Below, piece after piece: positions 34,701 through 41,789 of a stretch of 64,000 nt of DNA. Source of the stretch: Puteibacter caeruleilacunae (GTDB lineage Bacteria; Bacteroidota; Bacteroidia; Bacteroidales; Prolixibacteraceae); NCBI GenBank assembly GCA_005217565.1, contig SJCO01000008.1, forward strand, positions 124,001-188,000. The letters are read 5' to 3'. The notes beneath the pieces were generated by a model. That model had not been told where the DNA came from. It worked only from the letters and a program-made list of their open reading frames with translations, and ran no database searches. Each line of letters opens with the position of its first letter. Positions within the stretch are counted from its first letter, which is position 1. A program made the position numbers and the translations under genes.

Positions 34701-34861
34701 TTATCGGATACATTTCCGGTGATAGTCTTGGTTTGTTGAGCATAAACATTTGTACAAAAGAGTACAAATGACAAACAAAATAATAGTGCAACTTTCGTGT
34801 TGCAGAAACGTTTTAGCGCAGACATTGTTAATGTCTGGTGTTTGTTCCATTTTTTTTTCAT
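31742..34861 (-). CDS. SusC/RagA-family TonB-linked outer membrane transporter
   Basis: 1039 aa from ATG 34861, chosen because it gives MKKKWNKH, a basic start with an internal hydrophobic signal ending near NVYAQ; the longer frame up to 34939 would pass through the leader hairpins. Domains: CarboxypepD_reg-like (about 50-125, GNVSDKDQQPLPGVSVVLKG), TonB plug (about 130-250, GYGTKKKVNLTGAV, SITVLKDAAATAVYGARANNG), and the 22-strand barrel to the C-terminal Phe. It imports a ligand handed over by the SusD partner. Upstream leader is long and hairpin-rich. Confidence 0.94.
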   Translation of the reverse strand: MKKKWNKHQTLTMSALKRFCNTKVALLFCLSFVLFCTNVYAQQTKTITGNVSDKDQQPLPGVSVVLKGTVQGTVTDMDGNFVLKDVAETSTVVFSFVGMIPQEIAVGSKNTFQVTLKEDAIGLEEVVAIGYGTKKKVNLTGAVASVSGSELEKLPTSNITNSIAGRISGVFARKSNGRPGSGSSLNIRGLNTLGNNSPLIVVDNIPRSDFSAIDPNEIESITVLKDAAATAVYGARANNGVFLITTKRGAIGKPTITYTGSYGLQNPTNYPDLMNAYQYATTRNQGYINRGYDPTNPSHAGFFISEEDIEAYRKGEKGTDWYDETFSKNAALENHNITLNGGSKAIKYFLSVGYVNQDGMYETIGYKSYRFRSNIDAKITNSTSLKVNIDGQQENFENPGWDANTIFAHLIRQSPTNMAFWPSGRPYNTAGEHPVEMVNNSGYNRTLQNTFQGTLDLTQKLDFVTKGLTAKARASYGKTYKFNKYFFLPYTMYNEDAEGNVTGTKVVGGQTSLSEEFRHSYSSFYNVSIDYDRTFGDHDINGLLLYEQSEDQGDMFKGSKRDFSIDSKDELFVSGPENENFTGNSLINDARKALVGRLAYAYQGKYLFEGSFRYDGSYIFPKGERFGFFPAFSAAWRISEEKFLKDNADLDFIDNIKLRASRGLIGNDRVAPFQFQDAFSLYTDIGPFFNGSPSPAIFAGVYPNPNITWEESINTNAGIDISVYNGKLSLELEYFHKKTKDILWSRIRSTPSTFGRSLPNENYAEVENKGWEMVLSHRNEIGKDLKYTVRLTGSYATNKVTRIDDPADALDYQKQLGKSIGYRAGYKSLGFFQSQDEADNYMGGKQFGMASLAGDIKYADIDGNEVIDSKDQIVLSNNTSTPKIIFGLAGSVTWKAFDLDFLIQGAAKVNALIVSTGRNMFQGGGSSNTFSYLTDSWSETNKDAKYPLAWVDSRSVNNRTSSVWLKDSPFARLKSVNFGYTLPNKVLEKTPLESVRVFVSGENLFTWSSFKEFDPEVESGAGSYYPQQKTVSMGVRISF

Positions 34862-34915
34862 AAATTCACTTTTTGTTTGACGATTCCCACTAACGTGGGG
34901 ATTATTAAATTGAGT

Positions 34916-34949
34916 AAAGCTTGTGTTGCACCATAGCACAAGCTTTTTT
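34916..34949 (+). terminator. Plus-strand terminator in the susC leader, possible end of an antisense RNA
   Basis: Perfect 10-bp stem AAAGCTTGTG / CACAAGCTTT followed by TTTT on the plus strand, 55-88 nt upstream of the minus-strand SusC start. There is no plus-strand gene to terminate. On the minus strand the same hairpin and a second one (CCCAC-taac-GTGGG, 34886-34899) lie in the SusC mRNA leader. Confidence 0.55.
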
Positions 34950-35416
34950 ATCTAATTCTCCTTGATGAATTCGTTTTTATGTAGTTGTTATTGTTTGATT
35001 TGTTTAGGAATAGTTGAATGATTCAGACAGCTTGCTTAGTGTTTTTGATTTGACTGATATGGAATAACAAGCATTTAGTGTAATTTGAATTTGATATTTC
35101 ATAGTATGTCTCCCCCTCTTGTATTATCGTTCTACAGTTTAGTATATCAATAGCATCCAAAGATGATTTTCTATCGGTTTAATTGTTTGTAAATTCCCCC
35201 CTCATAAATGAAAAAGTTGATTGGACAAATTTAGAAAGTTTGGATGTGCTGAACTTGAATTATTCTTGCGTTAATTTGCACAAAAGCGACATTGTGTGTT
35301 TTGTTGTTTATTGGCTGTGAGTATTGTATCCTAATGTATTATTGTCTGGAGGAGCTGTAAGGTGTAGGTGTTTAGGTTGTTATGGGTGTGTTTAATGCCT
35401 GGTCTTTGTTGATGTA
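34950..35416. other. Long upstream region of the SusC gene
   Basis: No gene seen. A minus-strand TAAATTTG (35226-35233) matches the -7 consensus and would give a leader of about 360 nt; no -33 TTG at normal spacing. Otherwise AT-rich with pyrimidine blocks. Confidence 0.35.
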
Positions 35417-35657
35417 TTGTGGCTTTATAGTTGACGGATTGCGTTCTTGGGGGCGGGAGTGGTACCATGTAAGCATACTGTGGCGAATATATTTAATGAT
35501 GTGTTTTTTGATAGAATTAATGATGTTGGAGGCTTTTCGGATGTTTTTTATTCGTAATAAAGTATAATTATGTATTTTAAAGCTACTCTTATTGCAATTG
35601 TTGCTTGGAAGATTTTACGGAAAGATGTAAGCCATACATAAATCATGATGAAGATGT
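35417..35657 (+). repeat. 241-bp direct repeat, copy A
   Basis: Matches 36402-36642 with no gaps and about 17 mismatches by eye (roughly 93% identical). It ends a few codons into the 135-aa gene, so it includes that gene's upstream region and its ATGATGAAgATG start. No convincing protein is encoded in the repeat: a plus frame open in copy A is stopped in copy B. Confidence 0.85.
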
Positions 35658-36052
35658 CAATATCATTAGAAAATATAGATAAGGGATTTGTTAAAGTATC
35701 GACGGTTAAGGATCTTGAAATATTGCGTAGTGCTATTATTGAATCTGACGAACCATTTATAAAGTCTTTTCATTATAAAACTGAATCTTACTTGGATGAT
35801 AGTTGCGTTGTAGCTCCTGGTAAGCTTGGGAATTTATGGATTCAGATATTGTTGCCTGAAGGTCGGTATTTTGGTATTGACCTTTTATTGGTAGAAACAG
35901 AGAATATTAATATCTCTTTAAATCATGATATAGATCCTGTAATTGAATTAGGAGATTGTTGTGTTGAGTTTAAGTTTGCTAATAGCACTTGTGATCCGAT
36001 AAAATGCAGAGAAATATATTTTAGATTGAGGATGCATGATCGGAAGAAATAG
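35645..36052 (+). CDS. Unknown 135-aa acidic protein
   Basis: Not recognised. Predicted soluble, no signal peptide, with alternating strand-like segments (LGNLWIQILLPEGRYFGIDLLL, VIELGDCCVEFKFANST). The start region lies inside the direct repeat; 35645 was chosen, but the in-frame ATGs at 35648 or 35654 are equally possible. It is bounded by an IS21 relic downstream. A lone small protein with a duplicated 5' region resembles an orphan immunity or cassette-type gene, but nothing in the sequence proves this. Confidence 0.5.
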   Translation: MMKMSISLENIDKGFVKVSTVKDLEILRSAIIESDEPFIKSFHYKTESYLDDSCVVAPGKLGNLWIQILLPEGRYFGIDLLLVETENINISLNHDIDPVIELGDCCVEFKFANSTCDPIKCREIYFRLRMHDRKK

Positions 36053-36054
36053 AA

Positions 36055-36360
36055 ATCCTTTAAAATGCTGAAAGGCATGTTCGTGTGCATAGCAAGCTAT
36101 TATAGCTGTAAAAGGCTTATTTTGAAAGTAGACATACTGCTGACGGGAGCGTGATAATATCACTGCAAAGAAATATACTTTCATTCTTTTACCATCCTCT
36201 TTTTGTATGTTGTACACACCAAAATAAACCTGATTATCACTGCCATAATCAATCTAGGGTAATTTGTGACGATTGCGTTTACGTTATTCCGATTTAGCAA
36301 TATCGTACTTCTTACTGATGTCATTTACTAAATTGAACACCGTCTTACTGTCAACTTTGG
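36055..36360 (-). mobile_element. IS21-family IstA transposase relic
   Basis: Minus-strand translation gives a core resembling the IstA catalytic domain: NQVYFGVYNIQKEDGKRMKV, then VYFFAVILSRSRQQYVYFQ, NKPFTA and AHEHAFQHFKG. In active enzymes the first block reads QVDFG; the catalytic Asp is Tyr here. Two in-frame stops lie upstream and the homology ends at FKG, next to the 135-aa gene. No istB or terminal repeats seen. A dead fragment lying between the two 241-bp repeats. Confidence 0.75.
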
Positions 36361-36401
36361 GAAAATCTGGTAATACAAATTAGCTAATTACATAGGTGAA
36401 T

Positions 36402-36642
36402 TTGTGGCTTTATAGTTGACGGATTGCGTTCTTGGGGGCGGGAGTGGTTTCATGTAAGCTTACTGTGGTGAATATATTTAATGATGTGTTTTTTGATAGA
36501 ATTAATGATGTTGGAGGCTTTTTGGATGTTTTTTATTCGCAATAAAGTTTAATTATGTATTATAAATCTACTTTTGTTGTAATTGTTGCTTGGAAGATTT
36601 TACGGAAAGATGTAAGCTTTTCTTAAATCATGATGAAAATGT
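36402..36642 (+). repeat. 241-bp direct repeat, copy B
   Basis: Second copy, exactly 985 bp after copy A. It also ends in ATGATGAAaATG, but the frame stops after a few codons (TTAGGTTTCCTGTAG), so no gene follows. Confidence 0.85.
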
Positions 36643-37202
36643 TAGGTTTCCTGTAGGGGGGAAATTTGGAATAAAAGTGGGAGCAATGATGTTGTGAGTG
36701 ATGCTTTTGTTGTCAAATTATAAAAGATAAATATTTGTCCTTTAAGGGTGCTCTTTTGATTATTACGTGTTACTTGTCGATATGTGATGCAAAAGTGTCT
36801 AAAAGCGTGTTAAAAATGTAAACTGGGCGTTGTTGTGATGTTTCAAAACCATCGGAAAGACTTTTAAGAGAGCGTTTTTATGATATTGTTTGTTTTTGCT
36901 ATCTCTAGATTGCAATTTTACTCAAGCTCCTTACTCAGCCCCTACAAATCCTTCTCAAAGCCCCCATTCTACAGTAGTTGAGTAGGCTTTAACAAGGAAT
37001 TGACAAAGCTCGGAGAAAGATCAGAGAAGGCTTCTACATAATGGGTATTTTGACCTGGTTGTTAGGTTTTATACTGATTATAATATTGGGGATTTATAAT
37101 GTCAAAAGCATTCCAATAGTGTCTAATATGTAAAATAATGATATCCTCAAACTAATTGTTACCTTTGGTTAACTATATTATCAAAAAGAAACAAAAATTA
37201 GC
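36643..37202. other. Gene-poor stretch with one tiny membrane ORF
   Basis: Mostly featureless AT-rich DNA with scattered stops in all frames. One 30-codon ORF at 37041-37133 encodes a single hydrophobic helix (MGILTWLLGFILIIILGIY), possibly a small membrane protein. A TACCTTTG box (37160-37167) lies before the next gene. Confidence 0.3.
37160..37167 (+). promoter_or_regulatory. -7 box before the DUF7010-like gene
   Basis: TACCTTTG matches TAnnTTTG 36 bp before the start codon; -33 box not clear. Confidence 0.35.
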
Positions 37203-37769
37203 ATGACGAACATTAAGACCTTTAAAGAACTAAAAATCCAAATAAGATTAGAAGCAAAAAACGGAATTGACTTTATATTTGCTGCCAGTATAGTATGGTT
37301 AGGAATATCGTTAATATGGGGATATTTAGCCAATACTCCTTATGAGAAAAGTATCTTTACCTTCATTTTTGGTTCGTTATTGTTACCATTAGCATTGGGA
37401 TTCTCGAAATTGTTCAAGACAAACTGGAAGATTAAAGACAATCCACTACAGCCTTTGGGGCTTTGGTTGAATTTTGCCCAGTTGATTTATTTCCCATTCC
37501 TTATATTTATCATGATTAAATATCCCGATTATTTCATTATGGCTTATGCCATTATTACTGGGGCACACCTTTTTCCGTATGCCTGGTATTACGATGAAGT
37601 AGGATATGCTGTAATTGCAATACTGATTTCAGTAGGAGCAATGCTTATTGCATTGACAATAAGTACAACTGATATATTCTACATCCCACTCTTAACCTCA
37701 GCTTCCCTGTTAGCTCTTGGTGTTTGGCTAACGGTAAGACATAGGAAAGTTAAAAGCAAGGAGAGTTAA
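37203..37769 (+). CDS. DUF7010-like membrane protein
   Basis: 188 aa with about five to six membrane helices. The sequence pattern (FGSLLLPLALGFSKLFKTNWK, NPLQPLGLWLNFAQLIYFP, AIITGAHLFPYAWYY) resembles the uncharacterised DUF7010 membrane family. Identification is from memory of the pattern, not a search. No function known. It stands before two nucleotidyltransferase genes with a 49-nt gap; no evidence of a functional link. Confidence 0.55.
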   Translation: MTNIKTFKELKIQIRLEAKNGIDFIFAASIVWLGISLIWGYLANTPYEKSIFTFIFGSLLLPLALGFSKLFKTNWKIKDNPLQPLGLWLNFAQLIYFPFLIFIMIKYPDYFIMAYAIITGAHLFPYAWYYDEVGYAVIAILISVGAMLIALTISTTDIFYIPLLTSASLLALGVWLTVRHRKVKSKES

Positions 37770-37818
37770 ATTGGTGCTAGAATTAATTAATGTAACACCT
37801 CAAACTTAACCATAATCG

Positions 37819-38577
37819 ATGCACGAGAAGATAAAAAATTATTTAGCAGAACTAGAACGAGAGAACGATATTGAAATCCTGTTGGCTTGTGAAACAGGTT
37901 CGCGCGCATGGGGATTTCCATCGCCTGATAGTGATTATGATGTACGAATTATCTATAAGCACAGTAAAGATTGGTATTTGAGTTTGGTTGAGGAAAAGGA
38001 TACCATGGAACTTTTTCTTGATAACAATGAGATAGATATAAGTGGATGGGACTTGAGAAAGTGTTTACGTTTACTTTGGAAATCTAATCCTCCATTGTTG
38101 GAGAGAATTCAGTCGCCAATTATATATAAAAGCGACAATGAATTTCTTACAGAGTTTAAGAAGATCGCAGAGATGACTTATTCGCGGATAGGTACTATAC
38201 ATCATTATCTGAGTATGGCCCGGAAACATATCGATGAGGTGGCTAACACTGAGGAGTATAAGTTAAAAAAATTCTTCTATGCGTTGCGTGCTTCGGTTGC
38301 TTGTTTGTGGATTCTTGATAAAGAGGAGATGCCTCCTATCGAGTTTGGTATAATGTTGAAGGGGCTGCAGTTGGATAATGAACTTACTCAAAGGGTTGAT
38401 GAGCTAATTGCACTGAAGGCTACTATTAGTGAAACTTATCTGCATAGTGGAGAAAAGGTACTGATTGATTTTATGAAAAACTGTGTAGATAGAGCAGATA
38501 ACGAGTCGAAGTCTTTGCCTGCTGGTTGCGGAGAGATGGAAGTGTTGAATTCCTTTTTTAGAAAAACGTTAGGATAG
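37819..38577 (+). CDS. RlaP-type nucleotidyltransferase (PF10127-like), first of a tandem pair
   Basis: 252 aa. The polymerase-beta-type catalytic start is clear: G27-S28 in ETGSRAWGFPSPDSDYDVR with D39 and D41 as the metal-binding DxD. The GSRAWG...SDYDVR form is typical of the RlaP branch, predicted to act in RNA repair by adding nucleotides or modifying RNA ends. The third acidic residue is probably in EIDISGWD (about residue 74). Followed 3 nt later by a paralogue. No RNA ligase gene is seen nearby. Confidence 0.82.
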   Translation: MHEKIKNYLAELERENDIEILLACETGSRAWGFPSPDSDYDVRIIYKHSKDWYLSLVEEKDTMELFLDNNEIDISGWDLRKCLRLLWKSNPPLLERIQSPIIYKSDNEFLTEFKKIAEMTYSRIGTIHHYLSMARKHIDEVANTEEYKLKKFFYALRASVACLWILDKEEMPPIEFGIMLKGLQLDNELTQRVDELIALKATISETYLHSGEKVLIDFMKNCVDRADNESKSLPAGCGEMEVLNSFFRKTLG

Positions 38578-38580
38578 CTT

Positions 38581-39642
38581 ATGACAATTGACGATTTACG
38601 GAATAGGGGACTGATAATACTTGAGTGTATCAGTGGAAGTAGAGCCTATGGCTTGGATACTCCAGAATCGGATACCGATATTAAAGGGGTTTTTATTCTG
38701 CCTAAGCATGAGTATTATGGACTGAATTATACGGCTCAGGTGAATAATGAGACGAACGATATCATGTTTTATGAATTTGGTAGATTTATGGAGCTACTTT
38801 CTGTCAATAATCCTAATATTTTAGAATTACTTAGTACGCCTGAATCTGCCATCATTTATAAACATCCTTTCTTTTCAGAAATTAAATTGGAGTTTATTCT
38901 GTCTAAACTGTGCAGGAATACATTTGGGAAATTTGCTTTGTCGCAGATTAAGAAGGCAAAAGGATTGAAGAAGAAAATTGTAAATCCTGTGGATAAGGAA
39001 AGGAAGAGTATATTGTCATTCTGTTTCGTTAATTATGATCAAGGTGCGATTCCTTTGTTGAAGTTTCTGGAGATAAAGGGTTGGAGTCAAGAGAATTGTG
39101 GTCTTGTTAACATTCAGCATATGAAGGATGTTTTTGGTCTGTATTATTCCGAAAGGATCAACTATAATGGAGTGATAAAAGATGTTACTTCAGGCGAAGT
39201 TTGTTTAAGTTCGATTCCTAAAGACGAAAAGCAGGTTGCTTTGCTGTATTATAATCGAGATGGTTATTCCTCGTATTGCAAAGAGTATCGTGATTATTGG
39301 GATTGGGTTGAGAAACGTAATGAGAAGCGGTATGAAAATACGAAGTCGCATGGAAAGAACTATGATTCGAAGAATATGATGCATGTTTTTCGCCTTTTGG
39401 AAATGGCTATTGAAATTGGTCGTGAAGGAGTAGTTAATGTACATCGTCCCAATCGTGATTTCTTGCTTGATATTAAAGATGGAAAGTATGAGTATGATGA
39501 GTTGCTGGAAATGGCTTCAGGACTACAGTCTGAGATGGAGTTGGCTTTTGAAAATTCTTCATTACCCGACAGACCAAATCTTAAATTGATTAACGATTTA
39601 ACTTATCGCTTAAGAGATAAATTTTATTTTTTTGGATTATAG
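38581..39642 (+). CDS. RlaP-type nucleotidyltransferase, second of a tandem pair
   Basis: 353 aa. Catalytic motif G19-S20 in SGSRAYGLDTPESDTDIKG with D31 and D33; MFYEFGRFMELL after it fits the family's third-Asp/Glu region. It is longer than its neighbour, with an extra C-terminal helical domain (about 250-353). Starts 3 nt after the first gene's stop, so the two are co-translated. Members of this family are predicted RNA-end-processing nucleotidyltransferases. A pair of different RlaP-like enzymes may act as a heteromer or on two substrates. Confidence 0.82.
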   Translation: MTIDDLRNRGLIILECISGSRAYGLDTPESDTDIKGVFILPKHEYYGLNYTAQVNNETNDIMFYEFGRFMELLSVNNPNILELLSTPESAIIYKHPFFSEIKLEFILSKLCRNTFGKFALSQIKKAKGLKKKIVNPVDKERKSILSFCFVNYDQGAIPLLKFLEIKGWSQENCGLVNIQHMKDVFGLYYSERINYNGVIKDVTSGEVCLSSIPKDEKQVALLYYNRDGYSSYCKEYRDYWDWVEKRNEKRYENTKSHGKNYDSKNMMHVFRLLEMAIEIGREGVVNVHRPNRDFLLDIKDGKYEYDELLEMASGLQSEMELAFENSSLPDRPNLKLINDLTYRLRDKFYFFGL

Positions 39643-39955
39643 AAAAAATCTAAAAATAACTGATGATACAAAGTATTACCAAACCGTTGAATTAGATGAT
39701 ACTAATTTGATTTCTCTCTCATCGCGTAGTTACCCATTGGTAATAAATTCATTTGTTCCTAGTGAACTAGAAACAGACAATATAGAGGTGAGTATTAGGA
39801 TTGATAAGGCTGGAAGACTTGTATATGATTCTTTGAATGTTGAAAATAATATGGCTATAATCAGGGAGATAAAGAGTTTAGAACCATTTATTCCAGCGAC
39901 TAAAGACGGAGAAATTGTAAATGCTGAATATAAAGTATTAATAAAAAGAGAATGA
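39632..39955 (+). CDS. TonB C-terminal-like domain fragment
   Basis: 107 codons from a TTG at 39632 overlapping the previous stop; no ATG is available before the conserved part. The last ~60 residues resemble the TonB C-terminal fold: VSIRIDKAGRLVYDSLNV, LEPFIPATKDGEIVNAEYKV (compare the usual WxPAxxxGxPV). There is no membrane anchor or proline-rich linker. It is either a truncated remnant of an energy-transducer gene or a stand-alone domain read by coupling. Confidence 0.4.
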   Translation: MDYRKNLKITDDTKYYQTVELDDTNLISLSSRSYPLVINSFVPSELETDNIEVSIRIDKAGRLVYDSLNVENNMAIIREIKSLEPFIPATKDGEIVNAEYKVLIKRE

Positions 39956-40015
39956 TGTTCAGCTATAACCATATGAGACAGAAGGATTAATAGATGAAAT
40001 TAGAATATTATACCT

Positions 40016-40297
40016 ATGCTACAAGATAAATCATTTTACATTGCTATTGGATTGATTGGCTTATATTTATATGTGTCAATAAAGACTCAAATAGCAATAA
40101 ATAAAACCACTTACCTTAGTGAGGATAAGAAAAAGCTCAACTCAGTACTCGTTTGGTCAATTCCATTTGTGTGGGCACTCTTAATCAGAAATGTTATTAA
40201 GTCAGTTGATATGAGTGTAATGACAAAGGATAAAAGAAATATCGATAAAAGCCATTTCTACGAAAGTGGAAAAGGGATTTATGGTGGCGTTTCGTGA
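40016..40297 (+). CDS. Small membrane protein, unknown
   Basis: 93 aa. Two hydrophobic helices (FYIAIGLIGLYLYVSI and LNSVLVWSIPFVWALLI) joined by a lysine-rich loop, with a charged C-terminal tail. The helix pair recalls small PLDc_N-type membrane proteins, but this is a loose likeness. Lies between the TonB-like fragment and the UDG-like gene with moderate gaps; no operon partner is clear. Confidence 0.45.
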   Translation: MLQDKSFYIAIGLIGLYLYVSIKTQIAINKTTYLSEDKKKLNSVLVWSIPFVWALLIRNVIKSVDMSVMTKDKRNIDKSHFYESGKGIYGGVS

Positions 40298-40341
40298 ATT
40301 ATATCATGGATTATTAATTTGACGATAATAGTAACGAAAAT

Positions 40342-41028
40342 ATGGAAAATCCGTGGTTAGAACTGAATGTTGAAGAGACAAAAATACATCCAATGGATGA
40401 GTCTGTTGTTCGTGAATTTAATTTGAAGGGGAAGAATGAAGTACAGTTTTCAACAGAACTGCTTCCAGATCCATATATAGGAAATTTGAATGCACAAGTT
40501 CTTGTTTTGGCACTTAATCCAGGATTGAGTGAGGAGGATTATGTAACACATGCTGATGAGGTGTTTCGGGATTTATATATGGACAACCTGCATCAACAGG
40601 ATACTGAGTATCCGTTTTATTACTTAAATCCATTATTAGATTGTCCGGGAAGCAGATGGTGGAAAAACAAGCTGCGTTGGTTGATAGAAAAAGTTGATGT
40701 TCGAATTGTAGCCGAATCTATCTGTTGTGTTCAATTTATGCCATATCATTCTGTACGATATAAACACCCCAAAAAGAGACTACCTACGCAGGAGTTTACT
40801 CAGAAAATTATCTTGGATTTTATAGCAAAGGGTGCACCTATTATTTTCATGAGAAGTAGAACAAAATGGATTGAGTTGGTGCCTGAACTTGAATACTATG
40901 AGAGAACAATTGTACTGAAGAATCCTCGAAATCCAACTTTTAGTCCGAAGAATATGGGAGAGGAAAACTTTGATAAAATAACTCAGTTCTTGGTTGATGT
41001 GATAACTTTTGAGGATACTTGTTTGTGA
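40342..41028 (+). CDS. Uracil-DNA-glycosylase-superfamily-like protein
   Basis: 228 aa, cytoplasmic. The segment NAQVLVLALNPGLSEEDY resembles motif 1 of UDG-fold proteins (LxxNPG), and the later RSRTKWIELVPEL and LKNPRNPTFSPKNM could fit the C-terminal DNA-binding loop. Overall similarity is weak and the catalytic residue of true UDGs is not identifiable. It may be one of the uncharacterised UDG-like proteins found in accessory regions. It stands just upstream of a MarR regulator with its own promoter. Confidence 0.4.
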   Translation: MENPWLELNVEETKIHPMDESVVREFNLKGKNEVQFSTELLPDPYIGNLNAQVLVLALNPGLSEEDYVTHADEVFRDLYMDNLHQQDTEYPFYYLNPLLDCPGSRWWKNKLRWLIEKVDVRIVAESICCVQFMPYHSVRYKHPKKRLPTQEFTQKIILDFIAKGAPIIFMRSRTKWIELVPELEYYERTIVLKNPRNPTFSPKNMGEENFDKITQFLVDVITFEDTCL

Positions 41029-41078
41029 TGAAAAAATATGAATTAGATTAGGTCGAAAGAGTCTTTAATTTTAAACTA

Positions 41079-41120
41079 TTTGTCATGACAATTAAAATTC
41101 ATATATTTGTCATGACAAAT
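41079..41120 (+). promoter_or_regulatory. marR-type promoter with two palindromic operators
   Basis: TTTG (41079-41082), 19 bp, TATATTTG (41102-41109): full consensus promoter. TTGTCATGACAA (41080-41091) covers the -33 box, and ATTTGTCATGACAAAT (41105-41120) covers the -7 box and start site. The operator centres are 27 bp apart. Binding by the MarR protein encoded next would block polymerase directly, so autorepression is the likely mode. Confidence 0.85.
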
Positions 41121-41130
41121 AAAAATACAG

Positions 41131-41577
41131 ATGAGCAAAGTAAATCTAGAAACATCAGTAAATCATCATATTGCAATAAGTGCAATCATGATAAAAAGAG
41201 TCTTTTACAAGATATTAAGTGAGAATCAACTGAATATAACTCCTGAACAGTGGAATGTGTTGTACTATCTTTCGGAGCAGGGTAGTTTTACCGTTGGAGA
41301 GCTTAGTGAATTGACTTTTAAAGATTTTGCCAATATTAGCAGAATAGCACAAAAGCTTGAAACCGGTGGTTATATTGAGAAAAAAAGAGACTCGACAGAT
41401 AAGCGAGTATTCAAGCTATTCATTACTGATTCGGGACGAGAATTAATCGGTAAACTACACGAATGTGCATCACAATCAACCGACATTGCATTAGAAGGAA
41501 TTGATGAGGAAGCTAGAGAAACTCTATTAAAGAGCTTAAAGCAAGTTATCATAAATACTACGGGTCATTTAAAATAG
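41131..41577 (+). CDS. MarR-family transcription regulator
   Basis: 148 aa. Winged helix-turn-helix with TPEQWNVLYYLSEQGSFTVGELSELT, recognition helix FANISRIAQKLETGGYIEKKRDSTDKR and the beta-wing DKRVFKLFITDSG; N- and C-terminal helices for dimerisation. MarR dimers bind palindromes and are released by small ligands or oxidation. Two matching palindromes sit in its own promoter. A membrane protein gene follows downstream, separated by a modular repeat, and may be its main target. Confidence 0.93.
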   Translation: MSKVNLETSVNHHIAISAIMIKRVFYKILSENQLNITPEQWNVLYYLSEQGSFTVGELSELTFKDFANISRIAQKLETGGYIEKKRDSTDKRVFKLFITDSGRELIGKLHECASQSTDIALEGIDEEARETLLKSLKQVIINTTGHLK

Positions 41578-41683
41578 TGAACATGCTGGCAATAAAGATC
41601 GGCTTTTCGCAGGTAGGAGGCCAGATCCAAACATCCTAGAATCTAATAATCCAAGAATCCAGAAATCAAAAAAAATTAAACAG

Positions 41684-41789
41684 ATGAAACGAACATGAAT
41701 TTTCTTCATCGCAAAATACACTCATGAGAGTGATTAAAATTCATCGAGAGTTCCATCTTATGCAATTGGGAATAATAAATTTTAAACAG
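41684..41789 (+). repeat. Start-codon-abutting modular repeat, short-type unit (R4)
   Basis: 106 bp from an internal ATG (41684) to the base before the membrane protein's ATG (41790). It is preceded by a tail, AGAAATCAAAAAAAATTAAA, matching the end of a long-type unit (41661-41680). The second tiny ORF ends in the overlap TCATGAGAG, and a third in-frame stretch (41724) runs into the gene. Confidence 0.8.

Noticed and set aside
31742-34939. Longer SusC start at 34939
   Set aside because: It would begin inside a leader hairpin and give a non-signal N-terminus; ATG 34861 gives a basic start and a normal signal peptide.
35382-35567. 61-codon frame inside copy A of the direct repeat
   Set aside because: In copy B the same frame is stopped after about 20 codons, and the differences do not respect codons; unlikely to be a gene.
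41724-41789. Upstream in-frame start of the DUF2269-like gene
   Set aside because: It lies within the repeat unit; the other repeats show that the unit ends right at the real ATG.
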